Assembly: GCF_011075055.1 (NCBI RefSeq)
Contig: NC_058152.1
Coordinates: 10,903,228 to 10,967,227, forward strand
Length of the DNA stretch: 64,000 bases
From: Mangifera indica
Lineage: Eukaryota > Streptophyta > Magnoliopsida > Sapindales > Anacardiaceae
Direction: 5' to 3'
Below the pieces are notes generated by a model. It worked only from the letters and a program-made list of their open reading frames with translations. It made no database searches and had not been told where the DNA came from. The translations under genes and the position numbers were made by a program. Shown piece by piece: positions 35,051 through 45,444 of this stretch (its first letter is position 1; every line of letters begins with the position of its first letter).

Positions 35051-36229
35051 TAGACCTGGCCATGGGCCGGTTTGGCCCGTGAACCTGACTGAAACCGGCC
35101 CGGATGAAACCGAAACTGGAACCGGTAAACTCGGAACCAGACTGAACCGGAACGAAAACCGAATTTTGATGGTTCGGTTTCAGTTTACCTAAATTGGAAC
35201 TGTGAAACCACCAGTTCACACCGGTTTATGAACCGATATATAAACTGGCGGTTTACTGTGCTAAACCGAAAATTTTAGAATTTTTAGAATTTTTTTAAAA
35301 TTTATTTAAATAGCCAACGGTTCCCTGCGCAGGGAACCGTTGGCTTGCAGCAGAAGAAGAAATTGCAGGGGACCTGGTCCCCTGCAAATGTTTCTAGAAA
35401 GTCCCCTGCAATTTTTTAAATTACAATTTACCCCCCTATTTTTTAATTTTTTCAAAAATTTTTTTTTCTATATATATACCAATTCAAATTTCATTCTCTC
35501 AAATTTCAATCTCTCTACTACTCTCACTCTCAATCGTTCAAACTCTCATTCTCATTATTTCAACTCTTAATACTCTCTCAATCTTTCAATTCAATCAAAT
35601 TCTCTTAAATTTAATTAAATTCTTTCTTAATTTTTCATTAATTCTAATTTCTATTTTTATTATACAATTCATAATTAATTATAGAATTTATTTCTATAAT
35701 TAATTTTATTTATTATTTTTGTATTATCTTTCCTAATTAATTATATAATTTATTTATATAATTAATTTTATTTACTTTTTATTATCTTTTATAATTAATC
35801 AAATAATTTATTTATATAATTAATTTTATTTATTATCAAAAAATGGCAAGTAGTCGAAATTCTTCTGGTAATAGGAGATTTGGTCAATATTCACATATAT
35901 CAAATGTGAATGAAAATCAACTTATAGACCCCAAGAAGATACGTAGGAAGCTTAATTGAAAAATTAAGTCTAAGTCTTTCTTTTAATTTTCAATTATTGT
36001 AATTAATAATTTAAAAATTAAATCAAGATCATGTATTAGAATTGACGGTTCAATATCGGTTTCGAACCAAAACCGTCGGTTCCGAACCGGGGCCATGAAC
36101 CGGAACAGTCGGTTCCGAACCATGGACGAACCGTCCTATTACGGTTTCGTTCAGGGTCCTTATGTTTTTGAACCGTGAACCGGTGGTTTCGAACCAAAAC
36201 CGACGGTTCACGAACCGTGGCCAGGTCTA
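35051..36229 (+). mobile_element. Non-autonomous hAT transposon with perfect 8-bp TSD
   Basis: The element is 1179 bp, starts TAGACCTGGCCATGGGCCGG and ends GAACCGTGGCCAGGTCTA. An 8-bp duplication ACCCCACC is perfect on both sides (35043-35050, 36230-36237). Subterminal regions contain many AACCGG/CCGGTT phrases in both polarities. The inside is AT-rich with a short ORF at 35843-35958 (starts MASSRNSSGNRRFGQ). The uninterrupted family D copy at 39.9 kb gives the empty site. Confidence 0.93.
35843..35958 (+). pseudogene. Short ORF in the hAT element, possible transposase N-terminus
   Basis: It encodes 38 aa starting MASSRNSSGNRRFGQYSH and ending in a basic KKIRRKLN before a stop. It sits where a hAT transposase would begin, after a long AT-rich leader, and the rest of the gene is absent. 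Assignment to transposase is inferred from position only. Confidence 0.35.
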
Positions 36230-36490
36230 ACCCCACCTATCATTTCACCTTGATTTCATTGAACAATAAATAGTATTTGGGCATGTGTAAATATCAATTT
36301 GTGCCCTTGTAGGCATCCCACCTATGCGGTAGCTCCCATTTTTTTAAAATTAATAGTGACTGTGCATGATAAACAGTGAACAGACGCGATAGTGCCTATT
36401 GGGGTTTTTATGCCCAGCGAAAGAAAAATCGTCCCATTTCTAGCCAAATCAATTGTTTCACTCAACCAATTAATTAATAAAAAATTATTT

Positions 36491-37094
36491 TTCATCATTT
36501 AACAATCAGTTTTTGTTAAAGATATCATTCGATATACTAGTATTCAAAATTCAAAAATTCTACCCTAAACCCTAAACTTTTTACCAAGAAAATATCTATC
36601 ATTTTCTAGCAAAATAAACAATTTCTACACACATCACACTCCAGAAAGCTTTTAAGCAATTTCTATCTTTTAACTCAATTTTAAATGAAATTTTTAATGA
36701 AAAAGTGTTTGAGATAATGGGCTCTTAAGATTCGAAATGAGGGTAAAATAGGTATTAATTTGGGTCTTACTTATATCCATATAATCCGTAACGTGTTGAT
36801 TAATATCATTAGTTCCAAGAAAATTAGGTTATTTTAATTAATTTTTCATAAATAAATTATTGTATTATTCATGTCAAAATTTTAAAGAAATAAAGTTACC
36901 ACGGTAGTCGCCACCACAGGCATTCGGTAAATATTATAGACAATATAAAATAGTGTCATTGATAAGATAAACAATATTGTTGGCGAAAGATTCAAATTGA
37001 ACACAAACTGAATTATTAAACTGAAGCTCAAATTTGAATTTGGTTCGAATTGAGCAAACTATCAAGTCTAGTTAAACTGGCAAGGTTTGGATCT
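36491..37094. other. AT-rich intergenic DNA, tail of family D
   Basis: The part at 36530-36660 ('TACCCTAAACCCTAAACTTT', 'CAATTTCTACACACA') resembles sequence at 63840-63935, so family D may extend this far. No gene is seen. Confidence 0.45.
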
Positions 37095-37450
37095 AACCCT
37101 ATTGAAATGGCTCTTAATTACTGTGTTCACATACACCAAACTTTGTTGTACCATTGATTTCTCACCTTGATATTTGGCCATTAGGAATTCCTGATAGTCA
37201 ATTTTTTGGAAAACAAGCATCAGACCATTTTGATGAAAATATTTAGATGGAATAGACACAAGCGTAAACCAAATGTATGAAAATATTTAGATGGAATAGA
37301 CACAAGCATCATTCCATAAATGTATGACCTTCTTCTATCCGCATTACCGACATTTTATTGACTAATAATGACTATTCCATCTAATTTTTAATGTATGGAA
37401 TAGACACAAGCCCATTTTAATGTATGAAAATATGCAACACTGACTGTTAT
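37095..37450. repeat. Local duplication of a 44-bp unit and repeat shared with 57.3 kb
   Basis: 'ATGAAAATATTTAGATGGAA' occurs twice, 44 bp apart (37233 and 37277). The stretch around 37100-37150 is related in inverse orientation to 57350-57420 (phrases 'CTCTTAATTAC' and 'ATACACCAAACTTT'). The family is unknown. Confidence 0.5.
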
Positions 37451-37479
37451 CTATAATGAAAATTGTTTAACCATTTAGG

Positions 37480-37935
37480 TGATGTTCTATTGAAAGTATT
37501 TAAAGATTACTTTAATAATTTATTTTTTATTATTTATATTATTTTATTTAGTTTGTCGGTAATAAAATATTTTAATAATTTTTTATTATTAATAGTGATA
37601 TGAAAAGTAATATAAGAGATAATCTGATTAATATAATTTTGGTTTTATTATTATTATATTTTTATTTATTAATTTTTTAAGATAAAAATACTATCATTTT
37701 TTATTAATATAATAAAAATATAAAAAATATTTTAAAATAATTATATAAAAAATATTTAAGAAAAATCTTAGTATTCTTTTGTTGCATCCAACCACATATA
37801 ATAATTATTTATATTTACAATGTTTTATCAAATATAATAATAATTTATATACAATAATCTTTTAAATAATAAATATTTATAGTAATCTTTTATTTTTTTG
37901 TAGTAAAATATTATCCAAAACAAACGTATCTTTAA
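37480..37935. mobile_element. AT-rich MITE, family A (copy 3)
   Basis: The body is the same as at 251-690 and 5255-5685, ending 'AAAATATTATCCAAAACAAA'. No ORF is present. Confidence 0.6.
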
Positions 37936-38093
37936 GAGAATACAATCTTCATTCATGTAACACAAATATACATTTATACATTATAAGCCCAATGTTGTAT
38001 TTTCACTTGTAATATTAAGTAGATATATAAGCTTTGGATCAATTTTTTTTTGCATCTTAAATTGATGGGTTATCAAAATTAAAAAAAAAAAAA

Positions 38094-38377
38094 AATGGCA
38101 TGTGATAATCTCTTTGTGAACTTCATGCCTCCCCACCACAACCTCCCTAATCTTTCTGCTTTATACCAACAAATCCAGTTTTTCATGCTCGTACAAAGCA
38201 TATTAAGATTTACTATCACTTTATCTGCGAATAATTGGTTAAAGGTCAATTATTTATTCACATTATTTTTTTGGTTGACCAACCGGCTGATATATTTACA
38301 AAGAGACTGTCCTCTGCACATTTTTGTCTCTTACGATCCAAGCTGATGGTCCAATCTGCTCCATTAGCTTGCAAGGA
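38094..38377 (+). pseudogene. Copia RNase H C-terminal remnant
   Basis: After a degenerate CDN motif the translation reads NPVFHARTKHIKIYYHFI, then after a stop a segment with DQPADIFTKRLSSAHF and LLRSKL. This is the unmistakable end of copia polyprotein (xPVFHARTKHIEIDYHFIR...DQPADIFTKxL). It is an isolated fragment; no LTR was recognised next to it. Confidence 0.88.
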
Positions 38378-38643
38378 TGTTAGATAAGACCAAGTCTCCC
38401 TCATCAACATATGCACTCAAAATGAGTTTAAAATTTGTAGATTAAATTAAGTTTGAATTTAAACTTTAAGATTGTATTTAATTTAAAGTTTAAGTTTTGA
38501 AATTAGATTTATTTTGAGTTCAAATTTTGCTATTAGATTAAATTTATCCATACAATGTATATAAATATGTACACACAAGAAATTATACACAGTTTATTTG
38601 GCCATTCTTCCTCATTTATCTTAATCAATTTTTTTTTTAACTG

Positions 38644-38911
38644 CTAGCTTTTGGGGAGAGGCCCAATAGCATTTTTTGAGGTCATGCCATTGATATCAAG
38701 ACTGAGATTTAAACAATTTTATCCAAATGTCCTTAATAAGGTACTATTCTATTACTAAGAGCCAATAGCATTTTTGATGGATTAATGTGTGGCGGAGAGG
38801 ATTGTTGAAAACTCCACAATGGTTAAAAAATAAGTTGAGTGTGGATATATAAGTGTAGGAGAAAATTTCACCCAGTAACACTTATAAAGACCGAACACAT
38901 TAACTAGGCAA
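38644..38911 (+). mobile_element. TRIM-like mini LTR element (copy 1)
   Basis: A partial 5' LTR end (38644-38688) is followed by a primer-site-like TTGATATCAAGAC and a short interior with 'GAGATTTAAACAATTT'. Then comes a purine-rich GGCGGAGAGGAT directly before a 3' LTR starting TGTTGAAAACTCCACA. The arrangement and sequence match the element at 59279-59720. It has no coding capacity, as is usual for TRIMs. Confidence 0.7.
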
Positions 38912-39177
38912 ACCATGTCATGGACCAGAATTTAAGGGCTCTAGCACGGCTCGTTGTGTTGTGCAACGAGTTGATTCAAATATTCAATTCAGTTGCCTCT
39001 ACATGTAATAATACATAGTCAATTCAATTCAATTGCCTCTCTACATGTAACAATTCATTTCAACAAGCAATAACTTGGTAATGATATTATTGCCTCTAAC
39101 AAACAACTCAATTGAAAGAGATATCTTTTCGCATGGCACATGTCATGTCATATGTCATATCAACAAATTAGGAACAG

Positions 39178-39832
39178 ACGGTGGACACCATTTTCTGTAA
39201 TTATAAATCCTATATATAGTTATAAATCAGTTATTAGATGAGGATTAATAAATGCACCATTAACACCGAAAATGGCCGCTCAATCACAAGCATAATGACA
39301 CATATTCAGACTTAATACTACTTTCAATATGGCATTAATTGGTCTTTCTAACACCCAACTAAGAATTTAATTAAATACATAAATAATACGTTATTATATA
39401 ATTAGGTATTATTTTATCTTAACACATTATCGGATTGTCTAATTAAATATTTAAAATTAAGTATGTACAGTTTTATTGTTTTAAAATTTTACATAATAAT
39501 ATATTATCTAAATAATAATTATATACTTAAAACTAGATAAACATAATTTTATTGTTTGAAAATCTTTCTATCAATCATTTGCTTCTTCCTTCTTCTCTAC
39601 TTCACCAACAAAAAAATTTTATGTATTTAATTAAATACTTTAAATTGGGTGTTGGAACGACCAACTAATGCCATATTGAAAGTTGTATTAAGTCTGAATT
39701 TGTGTCAATATGCTTGAGATTGAGTGGCCATTTTCGGTGTTAATGGTGCATTTATTAATACGCGTCTGATAACTGATTCATAACTATACATGGAATTTAT
39801 AATTGCAGAAAATGGTGTCCACTGCGCTGAAA
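39178..39832. mobile_element. Foldback element, family E, about 655 bp with 185-bp arms
   Basis: The left arm 39178-39362 starts GGTGGACACCATTTTCTG. The right arm 39640-39832 ends with its inverse, CAGAAAATGGTGTCCAC. Both arms contain 'AATAAATGCACCATTAACAC' or its inverse. The centre holds two family C-like AT-rich foldbacks. A single-arm relative lies at 62760-62900. I could not fix a target duplication. Confidence 0.82.
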
Positions 39833-39884
39833 ATCTTTGACTTTATGAGGCTTTTTTTGGGTCCTATTACTAAGTTTTTTGTTT

Positions 39885-40275
39885 CGAAATCACTGTTGAT
39901 TTTCTTAAATGAGGTGATTTTTTTGTTGCAAGACGTGAGATTGTGTTTACTTACTGTTTATCACACCCAATCACTGTTCATAAAAATGAATAGTCCGGAC
40001 CTGTGATAAATACCTATATGCCCCCAAGTGGGCACCCCGCCAATCATTTTACCCTGATTTCATTGAACAATGAATAGTAATTGGGCGTGTGTAAATATCA
40101 ATTTGTGCCCTCGTAGGCATCCCACCTATTAGTTAGCCCCCACTTTTTTTTAGTAATAGTGATCGTGCATGATGAACCATAAATAGAAGTAATTGTGCCT
40201 ATTGGGTTTTTTATGCTCGACAAAAGAAAAATTGTCTCATTTCCAGCCAAAACAATTGTTTCATTCAACCAATTA
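39885..40275. repeat. Repeat family D, uninterrupted copy
   Basis: It is the uninterrupted counterpart of 34600-36490. It shows the empty sites of both hAT insertions, reading directly through 'AAGACGTGAGATTGTG' and 'GGGCACCCCGCCAATC'. It contains no ORF. Confidence 0.8.
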
Positions 40276-41228
40276 TTTAATAAACCAAACATGCAGAGAT
40301 GTACATCTATACATCCTTTAGGTAGAAGAAGAGTTACCTATGACTTGATGTATGCTCAAGAAAATTGAGGATTAGGGGCATGCATTGTCGTACATTATGG
40401 GGTGTACACTTGTATGTTGCCTTAGACGAGTGCATGAGCATGAGCATGAGGCAAAGAAGTGCACGCCTGTGACAAAACTTATATATGATGTACAATCGCG
40501 ACACTAAAGGGTGTATGCTTATACATCATCCAATTGAAGTACGTGTGTGCATAGTTTAAGTCATGTTGGTACATACTCCAATATAGAGGTACGAAGAATA
40601 AGGTTTTAGTCACACCCATACAAGTATTTGAGAAATGAAAATTCCACCCCTTATGTTGTGTGTTGAAATGGGGACAAGGTTAGAGAAACCTTTTTAAAAG
40701 CAAAGGAAGATAGATAGATAACCAAATGTACCTAAAGTGAATGATGACATGAACCCTGACCAAAGCAAATTTAGGTCAAATTCAGAAGAGTGAAAAATGA
40801 AATGTACATCATTATAGCCACTAGTTGTGTCAATGTGGCATAACAAATGTGAAAGCAACAAGGTTAAGAAAGAGATAGATGCCCAAAAGATGCATCATGC
40901 ACTTGGCACTGAGACACCTTAGTAGATCATTTTAGTTTAAGGGTACATGATAAGGGAGAGTTGCACTACTTAGTTCCTCATGTTGTCAACAAGATGTATC
41001 ACATGCGTGCTTATGGTAGAGGCCATTTAAGGATGGTTATTAGTTAGCAATCTCGTAGCTTTGCGTACATGGCAAGGGAGGAATTGTGATCACATTCCTC
41101 ATATGACCAAGGTATTAGTATTAGATAACTCAAAGCTCGATCGACATTGTGATATGTGCATTATTAGCAGTAGACATCTAGGATGTCGTATGCTTTCACA
41201 AGGCATTTGGGATTTCTAGATCAGTTTA
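40276..41228. other. Intergenic DNA, unassigned
   Basis: Composition is more mixed than in its neighbours and there are short repeats such as 'GAGCATGAGCATGAG'. No ORF or family was recognised. Confidence 0.45.
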
Positions 41229-41233
41229 GGCAT

Positions 41234-43055
41234 TGATGAGTGCGTATTTTTGTATATGTATTTCCCTTGTATTTGACCTTTTGGGAGTATTTTATGTCCT
41301 ATTGTGTTAGTTTATGTTTATTTTTGTGGTTAAGGCATGGTTGGATAAGTTAGAATGAATTGAGTTTTTAATTTGAAAATTTCAACATTTTAGTAATTTC
41401 AACCTTTTGTGTTTCTTCTAGGTGTTTAACTAATTTAGAGTTTCAAAATAAGGAGGAGATCTTCATAGTTTTTGTAAAAGACGTTCTAAGCTTTCTAAAA
41501 TGGTATTATGGCCAAAATCTGAGTTCATTTGGATTAGCAAACGTTGCTTCAAAGGTAGATCTGGAAAGTTGGTTTGTATCCTAATCGGAGTAGGATTTAT
41601 GTCTGAATACTAAATGTTTAAAAGGGTGTATCTGAGGCTTTTGATATCCAATTGAGGTGATTAAAAAGACCAAATTCATTTGCACATCCTAAGTTACAAT
41701 TCTTATGAAGGAGTCAAAGTCTAGAAAAATAGTTTTCCCATCTAAAACTGGACTGAAAGTTATTACTGAAATCTAGAAGCCCTAATCCTTAGTTGAATTG
41801 GATTATTTCTACATTGCCTACATAAAGACTTAGTCCAACATCAAGAGGGAGTCAAACATAGGTCTGAAAATTTGCCCTAATTTTAGGAATTGGTTGGGCA
41901 ACCCTTGTACATTTCTTTTGGCTTATAAATATAACTTTCAGACTACTAAGTTAAAAGAGAGGGGAGAGAATATGATTTTTATTTTTTTCTTTCGTGCTCT
42001 TCATTCCACAATGTCAAGTTAAGTTCTTTAGTTCAATTCAAGAGAACTTCATTCCGGTTGTCAAAATTGTGAGACTCTATTTGTAATATTATGTACTTTT
42101 TCTACTCAAATATCTATGTTTCTTTATTTTACATGTTAATGATAGCATGATTTATTTAATTAAGAGGCCTATTAATTGATTAAATTATGTGATCTATAAC
42201 TAAACTGAATTCATAATCCATAATTGTTATGTTGTTCAGTTGTAGTGGCAATTAAACAAGAACAATTATGATCCAAGTTTTTTGTGCTTGTTTAGAAGAG
42301 ACATAAAATGAATTAAATAATCTTACGCTTGTTCGATTTTATTCATCAATAACTCTGTAACACCCCTCCTTGGGTACACACCTTTGATGAAAATATACCA
42401 GAAGAGAGGTGTTATATTTATGGTATCAGAGATTTTCATATACTTTGTATTTACAAGTTTTTAATTAATAAATAAGTTATTTTTATTACATTATCTTTTT
42501 GCACGTTTTATGATTATGATCATGTATAATATTTTTAAATAGTTAGTCATGCACATCTCTTTTGGTATATTTCCATCAGGGGTATGTATTTAAAGAAAAG
42601 TGTTACAAACTCCTTCCTGGTTCGTAATGCTATCAGTAAATTCATGAGGATTACTTAACACCAATTGGTTTATTGATAAGAATTAATTTGTGTGTTGGGC
42701 TTAGATTAACAAAATTAGAGAAGGTACAAATTGTCTGGCTTTTGGTAATTTATGGTTAAATATTTAAATAAAGTATAAAATGTATATATTAGAGGTCAAT
42801 GATCAGTTTGCAATCATGATAATCTTTCTTGAATCGAGATTGTCTTTGATTAAATTTTTATTATTCAATTCAACTTTTAAAAATTTTTTCTTGTCTATCA
42901 ACTTACAAAAGTAAACTCTCTTTCTTTTTCGTTAATTTTTTCTAATATTAATTAGATAATTTGATTAATTAGTCTCTGTGGATTGACTTATACTTTTTGT
43001 TACTACTAAATGTAAGTAGAGAAATTTAATTTTTGGTTGCACTCGACACGTATCA
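41234..43055 (+). mobile_element. Solo LTR with perfect TSD, probably Ty3/gypsy
   Basis: The 1822-bp unit starts TGATGAGTGCGTATTTTTG and ends CACTCGACACGTATCA (TG...CA), flanked by GGCAT on both sides (41229-41233, 43056-43060). It has no coding sequence, which fits a solo LTR left by recombination between the LTRs of a full element. A TATA-like GGCTTATAAATATAAC lies near 41930. Its length and the CGACACG-containing tail suggest a gypsy element of the Tat/Athila kind; that is inference. A small foldback element sits inside at 42356-42607. Confidence 0.88.
42356..42607. mobile_element. Small foldback element with LTR-like ends and perfect 5-bp TSD
   Basis: The 252-bp insert starts TGTAACACCCCTCC and ends AAAAGTGTTACA. 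Roughly 58 bp at each end are inverted repeats sharing 'AAATATACCA' and 'AAGAGA'. The duplication AACTC is perfect (42351-42355 and 42608-42612). Directly after the left arm comes TGGTATCAGAG, the standard plant retrotransposon primer site. It therefore has retroelement-type ends and TSD size but an inverted, not direct, terminal repeat. It encodes nothing. Confidence 0.82.
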
Positions 43056-43060
43056 GGCAT

Positions 43061-43855
43061 TAGTCATCTAAGATGGCACCGCTAATGGATATAGGGCATG
43101 AACTTGTCATAGTTGGTTGGATGGGAATTTGGGATGTCGGATAACATCCAAGAGTAACCACATTATGAGTTATAGATGGAACACTAGATTTGAGATATTA
43201 TGTGCAAGATGTCAAAATGTCACATATTTATTGATTATTTTATCACTCTCATGTTCCTTCTTGTGGTATTGCACTTAAACAAGGTAAGTAGCAAGGCATG
43301 CAAGGGAGTTAGTAATCTAGCTTGTAGAGTTGCATGAGGAGGGGCATTTTGGTCATTATAGATTATTTTGAGTGTGTTGTGCTTTCATTAGACGGTTTGA
43401 GATTACATAATACTTATGCACTCATTGGTTATTTGTTTTGAAAGACTTCAAACACCTATGATGTGATTTTTTGGATAATATTACTATTTATGGATGATGT
43501 TTTTAGGTTGAAATGCTTTTACACCTTTTTACATCTTGGTATGTTAACTACGGAATATCATGCTTATAACTCCGCTGTAATTGAGTAGACATTTTAACGA
43601 AATATGTCTCTTTAGGTCTATATCCCTCTTAGGGAAGTGATGTTATAAAATAATAGTTAATGATACTTTTATTATAATATTTTTATCTAAACTGTTGAAA
43701 CAAATGACTGATTGTCACATATAAGTGGAAAAATGGTTTTTTTCAAATTTAAAGAGTGGGGATTTGTCATTTTATCAACCCTTGGGTGGGAAATTGTCAT
43801 TTGGCCTACTACTAACAGCCAAATTCTAACCATAAAAGTAGTGCTTCACTAGAGA
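43061..43855. other. Intergenic DNA upstream of the P450 copy
   Basis: 43061-43640 resembles the composition of 40.3-41.2 kb, so the solo LTR probably inserted into one older unknown sequence. 43690-43810 is related to an arm of foldback family B ('TTGGGTGGGAAATTGTCATT'). No gene is seen. Confidence 0.45.
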
Positions 43856-43949
43856 ATTTGTTCCACATTAAGCTCTTACAAATTTGGCCCTTTCTACAAT
43901 ATTTCGTATTGGTTTTTTATCTCCTTCTCTTTCTCTACCATTACCTGAA
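43856..43949 (+). pseudogene. Displaced membrane-anchor segment of the 43.9-kb P450
   Basis: In the frame starting 43858 the DNA encodes LLQIWPFLQYFVLVFYLLLF then YHYLK, a membrane anchor matching that of the intact P450 (LAYLQYTILAISFVLLLHHY). The codon matching the start in the related pseudogene at 54.3 kb is TTA (43876-43878) here. After YHYLK the frame is lost relative to the main ORF because 7 bp are missing compared with that relative. So the anchor is still visible but cannot be joined to the catalytic domain by ordinary translation. Confidence 0.8.
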
Positions 43950-45398
43950 ATGTTATTACAAAGCTTGCAAGTCTTTGGAAATTTGGTGGAAGCGGTTGTC
44001 AGCCTGTTTTTGGACCACGAGAAAATTACTAAAGCACTAGACAAAAGCAAGGGCACAATTCGTATCAAAACCTACTTCTCTCAAGAAGCCTTGATAGTCA
44101 CTTGTGACCCAGAAAATGTGCACTACATCATGACATCAAACTTTTCAAGATATCACAAAGGGCCGGAATGGAGAAAGAGATTAGATATTTTTGGAGATCA
44201 TGGTGTTTTCAATTCTGATTTTGAAGAATGGAAGTCCCAGATCAAAACGATTCGTGATTTTTTAAGCCACAAGAAGTTTCATCAACTCACAGAAAAAACG
44301 ATTCCTGGTATAATAAAGAACCAGCTAGTTCCAGTTCTTGAGCATATCTCAAAACAAAATGCAGCGGTGGATTTGCAGGATTTGTTCAAAAGGTATACGT
44401 TTGACTTTGCTAGCATCATCTCCACTGGTTTCAACCCCAAGACTCTCTGTATTGAATTCCCAGAAATTCCTTTTTCAAATGCAATGGATGATGCCTGCGA
44501 AGCAATATTTTATCGGCATATTATGCCGGAAAGCTGGTGGAAACTTCAAAGGTGGCTTGGAATTGGGAAAGAAAGAAAGTATAGTAATAGTATTAAAACA
44601 GTAGATGAGTTTGCGATGAAGCAAATTTCGATTCGACGAGCAATACTTAGCAAATCAATGAAAATAATGGAGGTAGAGGAAGAAGAAAGTTTCAATCTTT
44701 TGAATCTCTACTTTAGTGGGCATGAGATCTCTGGAGCAGCACTTACTGATGAGAAAATTATTAAAGACAACTTGATTGGATTTATTTTTGCAACTGAAGA
44801 TACAAGTAGGACAGCTCTCTCTTGGTTCTTCTGGTTGATCTCGCAAAATCCATCAGTTGAGATGAAGATCAGAGAAGAACTGAGAAGAAACTTGCCACAG
44901 GAAGAAGACAAAGAAGGGAGAGTATTCTGGCACTTGGATGAGTTAAATAGGCTTGTTTATCTGCACGCAGCTTTATGTGAAAGCCTAAGGCTATTCCCAC
45001 CTGCTCCTTTTGAAATCAGGACCCCAATGCATGAAGATAGCCTTCCTAGCGGCCAAAATGTGAATCCAAACACACCGGTTATAGTGTGTTCGTATGCTAT
45101 GGGGAGAATGGCATGGATTTGGGGAGATGATTGTGAAGAATTCAAGCCAGAAAGATGGATCACTGAAGATGGAGGGATTAAACATTACCCGCAACACAAG
45201 TTTTTAGCATTCAATGCAAGGCCAAGGGTATGCCTTGGCAAGACTGTTGCATTTGCTCTAATGAAGGCCGTTGCAGCCACCGTAATCCATAACTTTGAAG
45301 TTCAAGTGCTGAAAAACCACCGCATGAAACCTAAGCTTAGTATCAGTTTAGGGATGAAGAATGGATTATTTGCTAAGGTTAAGAGTAGATTAAAATGA
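43950..45398 (+). CDS. Intronless CYP96A-like P450, anchor-less and probably a recent pseudogene
   Basis: The open frame from ATG 43950 encodes 482 aa covering the full catalytic domain, related to wax alkane hydroxylases of the CYP96A type. Visible motifs are I-helix ATEDTS (281-286), ExxR as ESLR (344-347), PERW (400-403) and a heme loop FNARPRVCLG with Cys428. Two problems stand out. The membrane anchor lies just upstream in another frame after an apparent 7-bp loss and has no ATG, so the product would lack its ER anchor. Also, the conserved heme-loop Gly is Arg424 (AGG at 45219-45221), a change shared with the pseudogene at 28.8 kb. The coding frame extends upstream to 43884 without ATG. 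There is no intron where the gene at 17 kb has one. The long intact frame implies recent loss or some remaining use. Confidence 0.82.
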   Translation: MLLQSLQVFGNLVEAVVSLFLDHEKITKALDKSKGTIRIKTYFSQEALIVTCDPENVHYIMTSNFSRYHKGPEWRKRLDIFGDHGVFNSDFEEWKSQIKTIRDFLSHKKFHQLTEKTIPGIIKNQLVPVLEHISKQNAAVDLQDLFKRYTFDFASIISTGFNPKTLCIEFPEIPFSNAMDDACEAIFYRHIMPESWWKLQRWLGIGKERKYSNSIKTVDEFAMKQISIRRAILSKSMKIMEVEEEESFNLLNLYFSGHEISGAALTDEKIIKDNLIGFIFATEDTSRTALSWFFWLISQNPSVEMKIREELRRNLPQEEDKEGRVFWHLDELNRLVYLHAALCESLRLFPPAPFEIRTPMHEDSLPSGQNVNPNTPVIVCSYAMGRMAWIWGDDCEEFKPERWITEDGGIKHYPQHKFLAFNARPRVCLGKTVAFALMKAVAATVIHNFEVQVLKNHRMKPKLSISLGMKNGLFAKVKSRLK

Positions 45399-45444
45399 CA
45401 AGTTATACATGTAGGTTATCTGTGACAATAAAAATATGTTTTTC

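Larger units (their letters stand above)
34600..36490. repeat. Repeat family D copy, interrupted by two hAT elements
   Basis: Outside the two inserts the sequence matches the uninterrupted copy at 39885-40275. Shared phrases include 'CTTAAATGAGG', 'ATATGCCCCCAAGT', 'GTGTAAATATCAATTTGTGC' and 'GTAGGCATCCCACCTAT'. Comparing the two gives the empty site for both insertions. The family has no ORF and its class is unknown. Confidence 0.8.

Noticed and set aside
35051..36229. Reading the AACCGG-rich region as a coding gene (ORFs at 34986-35219 and 36036-36236)
   Set aside because: These ORFs are translations of hAT subterminal repeats and run into the flanks.
38095..38346. 83-aa ORF starting MACDNLF
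   Set aside because: It is a shadow of a copia RNase H remnant read in another frame at 38094-38377.
43884..43949. N-terminal extension of the 43.9-kb P450 frame from a TTG
   Set aside because: It starts without ATG, and its translation is a shadow of the anchor encoded in the other frame.
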